A stretch of 64,000 nucleotides of DNA from a bacterium (GTDB lineage: Bacteria > Patescibacteriota > Saccharimonadia > Saccharimonadales > Saccharimonadaceae), in the NCBI GenBank assembly GCA_030427525.1, contig JAUIBD010000002.1, positions 1 to 64,000 on the forward strand, read 5' to 3'. Numbering within the stretch: the first letter of the stretch is position 1; each line of letters begins with the position of its first letter. A program made the position numbers and the translations under genes. The notes below the pieces were generated by a model. It did not search any database, had not been told where the DNA came from, and saw only the letters and a program-made list of their open reading frames with translations. Below are positions 51,785 to 62,500 of this stretch, in pieces.

Positions 51785-53725
51785 CTATCGTATGCTGTAT
51801 TCACCAGGCTCCATGTATCCAGGGTTAACGGGTGGAGTCGATTGCTGCTGGGGTTGCGGTGCTTCTGTCTGTGCGGGCTGCTGCGTGTTCCGGTATTCAG
51901 GTGTCGAAGCAGCTTCGGTATTAGTACCACCGGTTGTTACTAGACTCTGCTCTGTTTGGCTTGCCACAATTTGAATATGTACGTGATTTTGTCCAGCAAA
52001 GAATAAGCCCTGCCCTACGGGGAAATTCGCCAATCGTTTACGTTCTTCTTCGGTTAGTTTGAAAACATCAGACAGCACATCGACAGCGCTTGAGGATTGT
52101 TTCAGCAGTAGTTGCATTGAACTGTTCGCTACGATCGCGCGGCCCATCTTGCTGCCCATAAAGTCTTCTACGTCTTGGGTGATAGTGGTTAGACCCAGTT
52201 GATATTTACGAGCGCGCTTTGCCAGGCTGAACAAAAAGTTTGCACTGTCATCGTACTTCATTAGCTGCCAGGCTTCATCTACAATCAACATACGCTTGCG
52301 TTGGTCACTACGGGTTATGTTCCAGATATGCGACAGCACGATATACATGGCAACGGGTCGTAGTTCGTCTTCTAGGTCACGAATGTTAAACACCACCATA
52401 TGGTTATTGATGTCGATGTTGCTTTGCTGCGAGAAGATACCCGCGAAGGTACCGCTGGTATATTTACGAAGGCGCTGTGCCAGCTGTGGGCCGGTGCCAC
52501 CCATGTGTAGCAGGGTGTCGTAAAGGTCAGAAATAGTTGGCGGGGTTGAATTGTGTGTCAGCGGGTCTGAGGTGATACCAGCACGTGCGTAGGTATCAAT
52601 CAGTCCTTGGTCGAGGTCGGCTTCCTCGGCGGGGGTAAGCGCTGGCAACATTTGGCCGTTAGCCGCCATTTGGCTGCCACCCAGCATTAGCCGTAGCAAA
52701 CCATGTAGTGTGACTAGATTGGCACGCAAAGCATCGTCAGCTTCTTCAGTGTCGATTACACGTGGCAGGTCGAACGGGTTTATGCGCGTATCGCTATTGA
52801 GGCTCAGACGAATATAGCTACCGCCCACTGCGTCGGACAGTTTCTGATATTCATTTTCAGGGTCGATAATTAAAATGTCAGCGCCAGTCATCATGCTGCG
52901 GATTGCCTCAAGCTTCACGGTAAATGACTTACCTGCACCAGACTTGGCGAACACTACCATGTTGGCGTTTTCTAGCGTGAAACGATCGAAAATAACCAAC
53001 CCGTTGTTGTGCATGTTGATACCGTACAAAATCCCCTTGCTGTCGGTTAGGTCGGCGCTGGTGAATGGGAAGCTGGTGGAAATTGCGCCAGTGTTCATGT
53101 TGCGACGAATTTGTAGCTGGTCAACCATTTGTGGAACAGTGCTGTTCAGGCCTTGTTCTTGTTGACTGGAAGCCACCTTGCTAAACACAAGCTGTTGGCC
53201 AAAAATTGTCTCGATTTTGTGCTGCACGAAACTTAGTTCGTCTAGGCTGTCGGCATAGAGGGTAATGTATAATCCATAGCGGAAGAAACGCTCGGAACCG
53301 ACCTGTAGTTGGTCGCGCAGCTCTTCGGCATCTTGAATCGCAACTTCTAGCCCTGGGTCACGGGTGCGGCCTTTCTCGCTATTAATGGCCATGCTGGCCT
53401 CTAGTTGAGTCACTTTTTTACGCAAGTTGTTTAATACCACTTGGCTTTCAACTGGGTAAACGAACATAGAGATATCGAGCACTTCATCGATATTAATGAT
53501 GCTCGAAAGCCAACCGGTGTAAATCTGTCGCGGGTAACCATAGACGTACAGGGTACGACCATACTTTGTACCTAGTCGGAAGTGACCAGAGTGAATCTCG
53601 AGGCTGCTTGGGGCAATCAAATCACGTAGTGTGGTAACACCTTTTAGGAACGCCTGTTCTACCTCGGCTTGTTCGCGCGCACGCTGCTGAGCAGCAATAT
53701 CTACTGGGTCAAGTTTCTTGGCCAC
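51785..53725 (-). CDS. virB4: VirB4/TraC-type conjugative ATPase
   Basis: 646 residues. An N-terminal CagE/TrbE/VirB4 domain (about 1-210: HFRLGTKYGRTLYVYGYPRQ, RFFRYGLYITLYADSLDELS) and a C-terminal ATPase (about 235-600): Walker A VVFAKSGAGKSFTVKLEAIR, LIIDPENEYQKL, Walker B MLIVDEAWQLMKY and ITQDVEDFMGSKMG. The Gln/Pro-rich tail is disordered. It powers pilus or channel assembly in the T4SS. One-base overlap with the gene upstream. Confidence 0.93.
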   Translation of the reverse strand: MAKKLDPVDIAAQQRAREQAEVEQAFLKGVTTLRDLIAPSSLEIHSGHFRLGTKYGRTLYVYGYPRQIYTGWLSSIINIDEVLDISMFVYPVESQVVLNNLRKKVTQLEASMAINSEKGRTRDPGLEVAIQDAEELRDQLQVGSERFFRYGLYITLYADSLDELSFVQHKIETIFGQQLVFSKVASSQQEQGLNSTVPQMVDQLQIRRNMNTGAISTSFPFTSADLTDSKGILYGINMHNNGLVIFDRFTLENANMVVFAKSGAGKSFTVKLEAIRSMMTGADILIIDPENEYQKLSDAVGGSYIRLSLNSDTRINPFDLPRVIDTEEADDALRANLVTLHGLLRLMLGGSQMAANGQMLPALTPAEEADLDQGLIDTYARAGITSDPLTHNSTPPTISDLYDTLLHMGGTGPQLAQRLRKYTSGTFAGIFSQQSNIDINNHMVVFNIRDLEDELRPVAMYIVLSHIWNITRSDQRKRMLIVDEAWQLMKYDDSANFLFSLAKRARKYQLGLTTITQDVEDFMGSKMGRAIVANSSMQLLLKQSSSAVDVLSDVFKLTEEERKRLANFPVGQGLFFAGQNHVHIQIVASQTEQSLVTTGGTNTEAASTPEYRNTQQPAQTEAPQPQQQSTPPVNPGYMEPGEYSIR

Positions 53726-54594
53726 TACACTCCCCCTCCTCGGTTTGCCGGGGCAGGCCCTGCTCCTTTTTTCACATAAGTACTGGTGATTGTTTCGAAA
53801 TCTCCCAGTGGTTCACGTACCGCAGTGTCTGGGTTGTACATGTTGTAGTACAGTTCGCCTAGCTCCTTGGTATTTAGCTGCACACTTTTTACACCCATCT
53901 GGAATAAGCCACTCATCACGGCATCAACACGGTTTTTTATCTCATCGCGTGCCTTTTGGTAGGCAGCTTCGTCTATCTTTATCGTTTCAGTGTTGGGTTT
54001 GGCGAAAATCTTGCCGAAAAAGCCCTTGGCCTGGTCGCGTAAGTCGGTTAAATCTCCGGTTGGGTAGAACGGTACCACTATAAAAAAGCTTTTATCCATA
54101 ATATTGGCTTCTTGGGCAAGCGCATCGATAAAGTCGATGTAATCGTCCATCAGTACTCCTAGTAGCATGTTGTCTTGGCTGCGACGCATCTCTATTAGCC
54201 GGTCAATGTATGGGCCAATATCAACGCGCTGCGAACGAATGAATATTTGTGCTGGGAAATACAGTGAATTCAGGAAGTTTTGGTAGCTATATTCTACGCC
54301 TTCACGTTCGCGTGAACTCATTAGGTCAAAGTTGATAGACTTGCAGGCGACTACTGCACGGAAACTGCCATCACGCATTATCACCATATTCTCTCGCACT
54401 TCAGATATTTGCAGGCTATTTTGTGACGTGTTAGGGTTGGCGGGCTTTTTAGGGGCAGTCTGAGCCGGGCCTGAGCCTGCGGCTTGAGGTTGCGGAACTT
54501 GCGCTGGCTGCTGTGGCTGTTGTGTAGGGGCGCCATTAGCAGGACCAAGTGGTGTTGGTGCTTGCTGTGGTTGATTGTTTGTTGCTGGTGGCAC
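53725..54594 (-). CDS. T4SS-associated TraC-like protein
   Basis: 289 residues, GTG start. The first 70 residues are Pro/Gln-rich and disordered. The remainder (LQISEVRENMVIMRDGSFRA, VVACKSINFDLMSSREREGV, YSYQNFLNSLYFPAQIFIRS, SFFIVVPFYPTGDLTDLR) follows the fold of the VirB4/TraC N-terminal domain but there is no ATPase part. It stands between PrgI and VirB4, a position in which CPR and Firmicutes T4SS loci often have such a VirB4-N-like partner. Confidence 0.75.
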   Translation of the reverse strand: MPPATNNQPQQAPTPLGPANGAPTQQPQQPAQVPQPQAAGSGPAQTAPKKPANPNTSQNSLQISEVRENMVIMRDGSFRAVVACKSINFDLMSSREREGVEYSYQNFLNSLYFPAQIFIRSQRVDIGPYIDRLIEMRRSQDNMLLGVLMDDYIDFIDALAQEANIMDKSFFIVVPFYPTGDLTDLRDQAKGFFGKIFAKPNTETIKIDEAAYQKARDEIKNRVDAVMSGLFQMGVKSVQLNTKELGELYYNMYNPDTAVREPLGDFETITSTYVKKGAGPAPANRGGGV

Positions 54595-54630
54595 TAGCCT
54601 AGATTCCCCACTCCAGTTAGTTTGAGATGC

Positions 54631-55581
54631 CTAGCGAAGCGAGATAACGACTTCTCCATCAGAGAGGTCTTGCTTCTTCTGAATACGATTGGCCTCACGC
54701 GCAATCGTTTCTACAGACAAATCAGAATTGTTTGCAAGGTTTATTATATCAGGGGACACCTCTTTGGCGCTAGTATTTTCGCTGGTGGTTTCGCTGGCTG
54801 TTTTATCTTTGGCTGGTGCATTTGGGTCAATTGGCGCTACCACCGACTGGTGCATGGCTGGGTACGGGTTGAATGTCAGGTGTGGGTCGTTGGCTCCAGC
54901 GGGGTCTGGGTCTGGTTGAGGCTGCTGTTGTGGCTCAGCTAGGTTTGCATATGGGTCGGCGACCTGAGGTGCTGGCGCAGACTGCTGCTTCACCCTAGCC
55001 AACATCTCTTGATGATGACGAGCGTTGCTTTGCTCTAGTTTGCTATCGAACGCTTGCCCTATCGTGCCGGCACTATCTAATACGTCTTGAGTTTGCTGTG
55101 CTTCGTTATATACATCAGTGTTCATGGCGGTGTTGCCACCAGGCATTTGGCCATTTACACCGCGCACGGCCCAGCCGCGGGTATCAACAATGTTTGCAAG
55201 GTAGCTGAGGCGTTGTTCTGCCTCTGTTTGCGAAAGGTCTTTGGTGCGCTGTACTTCTACGACTTTCGGTGCGGTTATTTCTACCAGGTTTTCAGCGCCA
55301 TCTGGGTTCCACAGGCGTCTGCGCGGCTTTAAGTAAAATGACACAATAGCTGCCATGTAGGTTTCCATAGGCTGGTCTTTTCGCAGTGGCAGTGCCAGTG
55401 CGCCGAAAAACAACACGAACGGTAGCGGCAATATGAATAGCGGCAGGAACAAACGGCTTAAAAAGTAGCCAATCGCAATTGCACCCGCGACAATCAGCAG
55501 ATAAATAAACTGTCGAAAGCTAAACGGGCCAATCAGCTTGTCGTCTGCTTCAACATCTTGGGGTACTTTGTAAACTGCCAT
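54631..55581 (-). CDS. PrgI-family (VirB3-like) T4SS protein
   Basis: 316 residues. The first 110 are the PrgI domain: MAVYKVPQDVEADDKLIGPF, SFRQFIYLLIVAGAIAIGYF, two helices, ALPLRKDQPMETYMAAIVSF and YLKPRRRLWNPDG. The C-terminal 200 residues are Gln/Pro/Ala-rich and mostly disordered, ending in a short helical segment. PrgI is the VirB3 counterpart in monoderm systems. TAAACT at 55588-55593, six bases before the ATG, may be an internal leaderless promoter. Confidence 0.9.
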   Translation of the reverse strand: MAVYKVPQDVEADDKLIGPFSFRQFIYLLIVAGAIAIGYFLSRLFLPLFILPLPFVLFFGALALPLRKDQPMETYMAAIVSFYLKPRRRLWNPDGAENLVEITAPKVVEVQRTKDLSQTEAEQRLSYLANIVDTRGWAVRGVNGQMPGGNTAMNTDVYNEAQQTQDVLDSAGTIGQAFDSKLEQSNARHHQEMLARVKQQSAPAPQVADPYANLAEPQQQPQPDPDPAGANDPHLTFNPYPAMHQSVVAPIDPNAPAKDKTASETTSENTSAKEVSPDIINLANNSDLSVETIAREANRIQKKQDLSDGEVVISLR

Positions 55582-55602
55582 ACTGTTAGTTTATCATGGC
55601 CT

Positions 55603-58600
55603 CTATTTCGTATTTGGTTGTACTAATTTAGTCAAGCCATACTTGGGATCATCATACGCAGTACCGTCGACCTTAGTTGGAGTTGAGCCAACCGCCCCGT
55701 TAATTGCCTGCTCGAGCGCGTGTATTTGTTCACCAGCAAGGTTGAGGTTTGGATTCTTTTTAGCCGCTTTGTATAGTTTATCAAGCATCGCAACGTCCGT
55801 TGCATCAAGTTTGTCTGCGGCTTTCATCTGAGCAAATCGCGCCAAATCATCAACGTCCATGCCGGCCAATTGACGCTCATCGAATTTCTCATCACGTAAG
55901 CGCTGACGAAGACTGGCATTGTAGCCTTGAAGTAAGTTTCCGGACGTATCTTTCCCAGACTGTAATTTACCATTTACCAGTGCGTTTGCCTGTGACTTGC
56001 CAACACCAGCTGGGCGTCGATCTAGTAGTGCAGATGCGGCTAGTTGTTGCACATCCCCGATGTCCTTGCCGTTTACGTCACCTTGCTGCATGAGATAGTC
56101 ATACGCAGACTGTATGTGCTGGTGGCCGCCCACTTTTGTTAGTTGTCTCAGTGCTGCTGCCCTTCGTTCAGATGATTGCTTTATGTCGGCTGCAACTCCC
56201 AGTAGTTCCTCGGCGCGCATTTCACTCATCGTTGCCTGCTGTCGTTCAGTCTCTTCGTTAGCTGCTTTGTGGTATTCGGCCGTGGCTGCTGCTTTTCCGC
56301 GGTCAGCACCCAGATATTGTCCTGTCGACGTTTCGTCAAATTTTGCGCCAACCTGTGCCACGTCATATTTTTTAAGTCTGCCACCTAGCGCCTGAAGATT
56401 ACTGCTTTTACGAGTTGCCAAAAAATTACCAGCGCGGGTCATTCTGCCTTTACCCAGCCGTGTTTCTACTTTGCGTCGCTGACTTCTGGCGTCGTATGCT
56501 GCTTTCGCCTCACCAAGTCTTCCTTCTTTAATATTCTGCTTTGCTTTGCCAGTCGCCGTGTCCTGCAGGCTGGCTAGCTTCGAGCCAACACTACCAGCAG
56601 CAGACAGTGCGCCTTTTAGTACCGTTGGTACAGCAAACAATGGAATACCCATGACGGCAAGCGCTACAACACCTAACATTTGTTTGTCGTCACCACCCGA
56701 GTTTTGTTCGGCAACTTGTGTGAGTATGCGCGACGCTAGCACGCTACCACCAAATATGGCTGCAACTACGACATACAGCGCTAGCAGTGATGAAAATGCC
56801 TTCCACCATTTTTGGAACCACTGTTCAGTGTTTGGCAGCAGGTACGCAACGAATGCCAGCGGCGATATAACTACGAGAATAATAAGGAACGCCTTTCGTG
56901 CAATAAGCACCAGCACCGCCGCGGCAACGGCTAATAGTGTAACTGGTGCGAAAATCACCACCGCAATGACGCCAATCACCGCGCCAACTGCCAAGATACC
57001 GCCGACTAAACTTTCCCATGCTCCGCTGATGGCGCCTGGTGTGGCACCGTCGGCGCCTATTGGAATATTCTTGAATAGGTCGTATACGCTGGAGCCCAAT
57101 ATATTGCTGATATCAACAGCAATCTGACACACATAGTATGAAATGTTTACCATGACCGCTGCGATGACCAGCTTTGGTAGCAATTTCTTCAGGCCGTAGT
57201 TTGTTATACCCGCTCCAGTTAGCTGCGAGTAAATAATAACCAAAAATGCCACTACGAATGCTGCGTTGGCAAAGTCGCGGAAGGTCTGCCAGGCAGATTG
57301 CGCTGCGTCATCGGTTAGTAGCTCAGGCTCAATGGTTAAGAAGTTATTTAGAAAGCCAAACGCGGCGTCGTTTAGTTTGGCGATGAAGTTCATGGTGGGG
57401 CAAATAATCCAGCCGATGCCATCTATAGCACAGGTGGTGGTGTTTTCTGCTGTGGTCTCGCCGTTGTCGTTTGCCACTACTGCCGAGGCGCCCAGCGCAT
57501 CTATTGAAGCACGGTAGGCACTAGGGAGTTGTTTTTTCAGACATACTTTAAACAGGTCTGTGCGATTCGCAACAGGCACGGCTACTCGCAGTGTCGCATC
57601 TACCTTACACTTATCGACGGCTGCATTAAACTTTTGCACGATGCCGCTGACGCAGGTTGCGTATATTTTCTGTGCGGGGCTGGGCACACTAGTGCCAGAG
57701 CCGGGCGGTGGGTTACCACACAGTTTCTTTTTTATGGCATCGGTTAGTTTGAACTGGTCTTTTAGATCTTCGCCGACCTGGTTGTTGTATTCGTTAATAA
57801 TATACGCAGAGTAGTTTTGTGAGTGACTAACGGTAATGCGGGCTATTTGCGCGCATGTTCGATCATCTGCCTCGTTGGCATTCCCACCCAGTGTATAGTA
57901 GATGTCGTTTACTTTGTCGTTTTCTTTCCTGCCAAACAGTCTAAATGTCTGACCGGTAGTTCGGGCACCAGTATCGGTGTTTACAAGGTCGACAATAACG
58001 GCGGTTTCGTCATTCGCAAGGTCGTCTATTCCGTCTGCCAGTGTGGTGTTGCCACAAAATGTCTCTAGTGAGCGTTGGCCGATAATGTAGTACATTTCGC
58101 TTGCAGTCAGATCGAAAGCAGGACGTTTTCCGGTAGTGCTAAGTGCTCGCGTGAGTGCGGTTTGGTACTTCGTTCCAGTCGTGGTTTTCCAGCTTGTAGA
58201 TTTTTCACAGTCACTTGCATTGTTTGGTTGAATGGCGTCGGTATCGCCTAGTGCATTTAGTTGCCTGTTTAATTCACAAATTAAGCCGATAACACCATCA
58301 AAGCCATAGGCGTTTGCTCCCTGTACCCAAATGCTACCGTCTGTACAAGCAACCGAACCATCACTACCACCATCCAAGTCAGGTGCTAGGTAGCCGAAGC
58401 CCTCCTGGTTTTTGCTACCCGGGTCTACCAGTTTCCCGGCGGTTACGTCTGCCCGACTGATGTCTTGTTTGAAGGCAAAATAATTAGCTTCTAAACAGCC
58501 CCGCATACCGCGGTAGAACAGCCATCGTTTTACCTTTTCTTCTGCGATGTCGGCTGGGTTTTGCACAGCGGCTTGCGCTGTAGAAAACGGTGTAATAACA

Positions 58601-58671
58601 TTTACGGCAATAGATAAAAACAACACGCCTATCGACGCAAACAATACCAGGCGGCGCCTAAACTGTTTCAT
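55603..58671 (-). CDS. VirB6/TrbL-like polytopic T4SS protein, copy 1
   Basis: 1022 residues. A leader (about 8-35, ending STAQA), an outside domain with many Cys (about 40-430), six to seven helices (about 470-720) and a charged helical C-tail (about 730-1022). The membrane core TFRDFANAAFVVAFLVIIYS, KLLPKLVIAAVMVNISYYVC, ARKAFLIILVVISPLAFVAY, LPNTEQWFQKWWKAF and GGSVLASRIL is shared with the protein at 59565. VirB6-like proteins form the inner channel; the tail may contact cytoplasmic partners. Promoter TGG-TATGAT is eight bases before the ATG. Confidence 0.88.
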   Translation of the reverse strand: MKQFRRRLVLFASIGVLFLSIAVNVITPFSTAQAAVQNPADIAEEKVKRWLFYRGMRGCLEANYFAFKQDISRADVTAGKLVDPGSKNQEGFGYLAPDLDGGSDGSVACTDGSIWVQGANAYGFDGVIGLICELNRQLNALGDTDAIQPNNASDCEKSTSWKTTTGTKYQTALTRALSTTGKRPAFDLTASEMYYIIGQRSLETFCGNTTLADGIDDLANDETAVIVDLVNTDTGARTTGQTFRLFGRKENDKVNDIYYTLGGNANEADDRTCAQIARITVSHSQNYSAYIINEYNNQVGEDLKDQFKLTDAIKKKLCGNPPPGSGTSVPSPAQKIYATCVSGIVQKFNAAVDKCKVDATLRVAVPVANRTDLFKVCLKKQLPSAYRASIDALGASAVVANDNGETTAENTTTCAIDGIGWIICPTMNFIAKLNDAAFGFLNNFLTIEPELLTDDAAQSAWQTFRDFANAAFVVAFLVIIYSQLTGAGITNYGLKKLLPKLVIAAVMVNISYYVCQIAVDISNILGSSVYDLFKNIPIGADGATPGAISGAWESLVGGILAVGAVIGVIAVVIFAPVTLLAVAAAVLVLIARKAFLIILVVISPLAFVAYLLPNTEQWFQKWWKAFSSLLALYVVVAAIFGGSVLASRILTQVAEQNSGGDDKQMLGVVALAVMGIPLFAVPTVLKGALSAAGSVGSKLASLQDTATGKAKQNIKEGRLGEAKAAYDARSQRRKVETRLGKGRMTRAGNFLATRKSSNLQALGGRLKKYDVAQVGAKFDETSTGQYLGADRGKAAATAEYHKAANEETERQQATMSEMRAEELLGVAADIKQSSERRAAALRQLTKVGGHQHIQSAYDYLMQQGDVNGKDIGDVQQLAASALLDRRPAGVGKSQANALVNGKLQSGKDTSGNLLQGYNASLRQRLRDEKFDERQLAGMDVDDLARFAQMKAADKLDATDVAMLDKLYKAAKKNPNLNLAGEQIHALEQAINGAVGSTPTKVDGTAYDDPKYGLTKLVQPNTK

Positions 58672-58704
58672 ACCTCATCATCATACCACTTTTGCTTATT
58701 CGAA

Positions 58705-58740
58705 GAAACGCAACAAAACCGCGCCTACAGAGGGCGCGGC
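58705..58740 (-). terminator. Rho-independent terminator
   Basis: Hairpin CCGCGCC/GGCGCGG (58719-58725 with 58733-58739) followed on the minus strand by TTTTGTTG. It ends the transcript of the gene at 58763-59464. Confidence 0.75.
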
Positions 58741-58762
58741 ATGGAATTTCGTTGTTACGATG

Positions 58763-59464
58763 TTATTGCTGGTTGGCTTCGATGTCTGCACGAGTTCGAG
58801 AGAACTGATAGTGTACGTCTGCCTCCCAGGCTTCTTCTGCACTAAGCAGTTCAGTCGGCTGATATTCGTCTGGGTGGTGCAAGGCAAACATAACTCGCTC
58901 TTGTACGACTGGGTCGAGTTTGGTGTACTCTGCTTTCCAGTCTGGGTAGTATTCGTCCCAGCTAGGGAATGTAGCGGCAATCTCTGCGATGTCACTAAGT
59001 TCTTGCTCAGTGGCGTCGGCTAGTGCTTCATCCTCGCTTGGTTGGCCATCGGTTGTATCAACAAATCCGCCACTTGCAGGATCGTATGGCTCCTGTGCAT
59101 CTGGCACGTCATTGCCGTTAACGTCAGTCCAGGCATCATCCTGGCCATCACCATTTCGGTCATTGAATTTGGTAATTTCTGTTGGATTATTAGGGTCAAC
59201 TACTAAGTATTCAACCGTACCATCACTGGCAAGTTCGTCTGCAGTAAATGAGTTGCCAACTGTTTGTTCAGTACCTTGCTCGGCTTTATCGGTTTTGCCT
59301 GGGTCTTTGTCGCTGCCCCTAAGGCCTACGCCAACAGCTGTCCCAGCGGCAAGAAGTCCAGTTATCGCTGTGCTAGCAATTAGAACACGACGGCCACCAC
59401 GACGTGAACGTGGGTCTTGGTCATCAGATGATGTACTTGGTGCTTCTAGGGTTCCGTGTGCCAT
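58763..59464 (-). CDS. Membrane-anchored acidic protein with calcium-loop-like repeats
   Basis: 233 residues: polar N-tail, helix (about 27-48, VLIASTAITGLLAAGTAVGV), then a very acidic outside part. DRNGDGQDDAW and DVNGNDVPD (about 101-120) are loops of the thrombospondin-3/dockerin type with D-x-(D/N)-G-(D/N) spacing, likely binding calcium. The rest is helical (EEAWEADVHYQFSRTRADIE). It stands between the two VirB6-like genes with its own promoter and terminator, so it is regulated separately. Confidence 0.65.
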   Translation of the reverse strand: MAHGTLEAPSTSSDDQDPRSRRGGRRVLIASTAITGLLAAGTAVGVGLRGSDKDPGKTDKAEQGTEQTVGNSFTADELASDGTVEYLVVDPNNPTEITKFNDRNGDGQDDAWTDVNGNDVPDAQEPYDPASGGFVDTTDGQPSEDEALADATEQELSDIAEIAATFPSWDEYYPDWKAEYTKLDPVVQERVMFALHHPDEYQPTELLSAEEAWEADVHYQFSRTRADIEANQQ

Positions 59465-59515
59465 ATTGCTGTTGTTCCTTGTGCGCGTTTAAGCACTAAA
59501 CAATGTTACCTTCGT

Positions 59516-59544
59516 ATTATACTCCAAATTGTTCAAAAAGTCAA
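59516..59544 (-). promoter_or_regulatory. Sigma-70-type promoter
   Basis: TTGACT (59539-59544), 17 bases, TATAAT (59516-59521) on the minus strand, with AAGGAA as ribosome site before the ATG at 59464. Confidence 0.85.
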
Positions 59545-59564
59545 GAGGCTTATGGTTTGAGTGA

Positions 59565-62500
59565 TTAGCCAACGATTTTATCTAGGGTGTAATCATCCGG
59601 AATGTAGGTCGTGACGTTAACAACCTCGGCCTCTGGGTGGTCACCCCACTGCGCGTATGGAACGGTGATAGTATTGTTTGCATCATTCGGATCAACAATT
59701 TGACGATACTCTGACTTCTTTTCTGCCAATGGACGCGTGTCGGTTGGGTCAAGGATTGCAGACATAACGTTCATCAGAGCACGTTGACGACCTTCGAGGC
59801 GTCCGTACATATTCTTGTCGCTTTGAGTAGCGCGAATGTGCTTCAGTAGCTTCTTCTTCGCATCAGCTTGACGAGCACGGTCTGGAATTACGCGGTCAAG
59901 CTCTTCTTGGTCGCTGAGGATGTGTACCATGCGGGAGTATTCATCGATATCTGTCTTGACCAAGCGTTCACCATTGAACTTGTCGTCACGGATGTCACGG
60001 ATGGTGGCAGTAGAGCTATCGTACACAGCCAGACCCGTGTCGTATTCACCGCGGTCGGTACCAGAAAGGCTGGCGATGTAATGCTTTGACTTGCCTTGCA
60101 TGTCATAGAACAGCTGTTGACGGTCACGGCGAAGTTCAATCTCATCTTCATCGGTAATTGCCCTAGTCATATCTGCCTGCGGTTTACCATTTGGCGCTAA
60201 TTCAAGTTTGCCGTCAGCATCACGTTTAGGCTCGAAGTAACCGTAGATATCTTGACCGTTCGCATTCTGTCGACCAGTCTTTTCGTACACCATACCTTCT
60301 AAGGCAACCCAGTCACGCATCTTTTGGAAGGCCCAGTTGTTACCCTTCTTTTCACCCAGCTCGTACATGGCAGCCATGCGCATTTCCTCGTTGACATTTG
60401 TGTTGCCATCTCGGTCGATACCCTTTTGCTGCAATGTTACTAGCTCCTCAGCGCTGTACTCAGAAATAACCGAACGTGAATTGGTAATGCCTTCCATCAG
60501 GGCAGAGAGTGTGTCAGACTTTGCCTTGGCGTACACGCGGTTGGCGCCTCTGTCGCCGGCGACACCACCTGCCCGTTCGCGTGCTCTAATATCGGTCTTA
60601 AATCGTGAAGTCATGTTCTCTTGCTGAATTACCTTCGCAGAGGTCTGCTTCTGGTTCTCGATCTCGATATCTTGCGTAAGTGCCTGAATAGATCCTGCTA
60701 GTGCACGATCGGCAGCGCTAATATCTGGTGCGGCTGTGCCTTTTGCGCGGATGCCTTCAATCAGACTATTCCACTCAGCCTCGGCAAAGCTGGCTTGGTC
60801 GCTGGCCTGTACTTCTTGCAGCCGTAGGTTACGCAGGGCCCCATCGGTTTTGCTAATACGGTTCCAGTTGCCTTCGGCTTGTTTTTGCACAATGCCTTCA
60901 GCCACCTCGGCGCGTTTTTCAAATTCATAGGTTTGAATTTGCATATTGGAAAGATTTGGACTTGCCTTCACTTCATCTCTAAAGACCTTCTTGCCTTCGG
61001 CTTCCATGTTAGATTTAGTCAGGCCAGCTTTGGCGGCATCAACATCTGAACGTATTTTTACGTTACGCAGCGCGCCAGTAGCGATTTGCGTTTGCAATGC
61101 GCTTTCATCGGCGTTGGTCATAGCTTCTTCGTACAATTTACCGCGGCCTTCAGACAGATGGGCGTCAGTCATTGCACGACGACGATCCATGTTGGCACCA
61201 GTTTGGGCATCCTTCACCCAACGTTCTTTATTGTGAGCGTCGTGGCGGCGGTGCTCAAGTTCGGCGTCGCGGTAGCGTTGGTCTACGGCGTCGTACGAAC
61301 TGCGTGCCTGGCGGTTGCGGTACCATTCAGGTGCACGCTTGGTCAGAGCGCCGTCTTCAAAGCGGCGGCCATGTGCCATGTTTTCGGCCTCTTTTTGCCA
61401 AGTTTCTTGCTGTTTCTTACGAGCAAGGTCACGAGCATAGCGGCGTTGGGCGGTGCGGCGGGCGAAGTTTAGGTTATTTATACCATTGTTTGGTTGGCGA
61501 AGATTCTTGTCGCGGTGATATTCGGCCTTGGAATTCGCCCAGTTTTTGGCACCGTCCACCAAACCCTTATTGGCGTTGTTGGCAATACCAGCAATACGGC
61601 CTACCAAACTACCACTGAACTGGATGAGCAGTGGTGTAATAACCAGCGGCACTACCTTTACGGCCATACCGAGTAGCATAATAGCAAGCGCAGACGAGCC
61701 ATCGCCTTCAACATTGGCGGCACTTTGAATAATAATTGCCGATGCCAGCTGCGAGCCGCCGAATATCATTGAAAATATAGGGAATACCAGCAGCAGCGTA
61801 ACAAACGCCTTGCGCCACTTATCGAACCAATCTTCGGTATTTGGCAGAATATTGGCGGCAAATGCCAGCGGCGAGATAATGACGAAGATGACAATCAGCG
61901 CCTGACGAGCCGCCAGAACAATCAGTGCAACCAGTGCCGCAAATGCTACACCAATGAGTACACCGAGCAGCGTGAATGCGAGCGATAGTACCGAGCCAGC
62001 CGCACCAGTGGCCGCGGTGAAACCAAGGAATGCGATGGTGCCGCCTGAAAATACATAGGCGGTGAGTTCTTTCCAGGTAACCTCGACATTAACTTCGGTG
62101 CCCACGGCCGTCTGACGAATTGCCTCGAACAGTGACTGTATAGATGCACCTAAGATATTTGAGACATCAACGGCGAGTGCAGTGATCCAGTACGAGATGT
62201 TTACCAAAATTGCCGCAATAACAATGCGGGGCAAGATGCGGCGCACTACATAATTGTCGGCCACGTTGTCGGTCATGTAGCGGTAGATAATAATCAGGAA
62301 GCCGATGATAAACAGTGCATTGGCAATGTCACGTACGACGTCCCACAACCGGTAAATACTGTTATTGCCACCAGTGATTGGCTGAACTTTTAAGAAGCTC
62401 GCAATAATACCGTATACCGCGTCGACGTTGTCTGAGATCCAGTTACCAACACCACACACAAACCACCCAACGTTATCGCTGACCTGACATGACGAAGTCC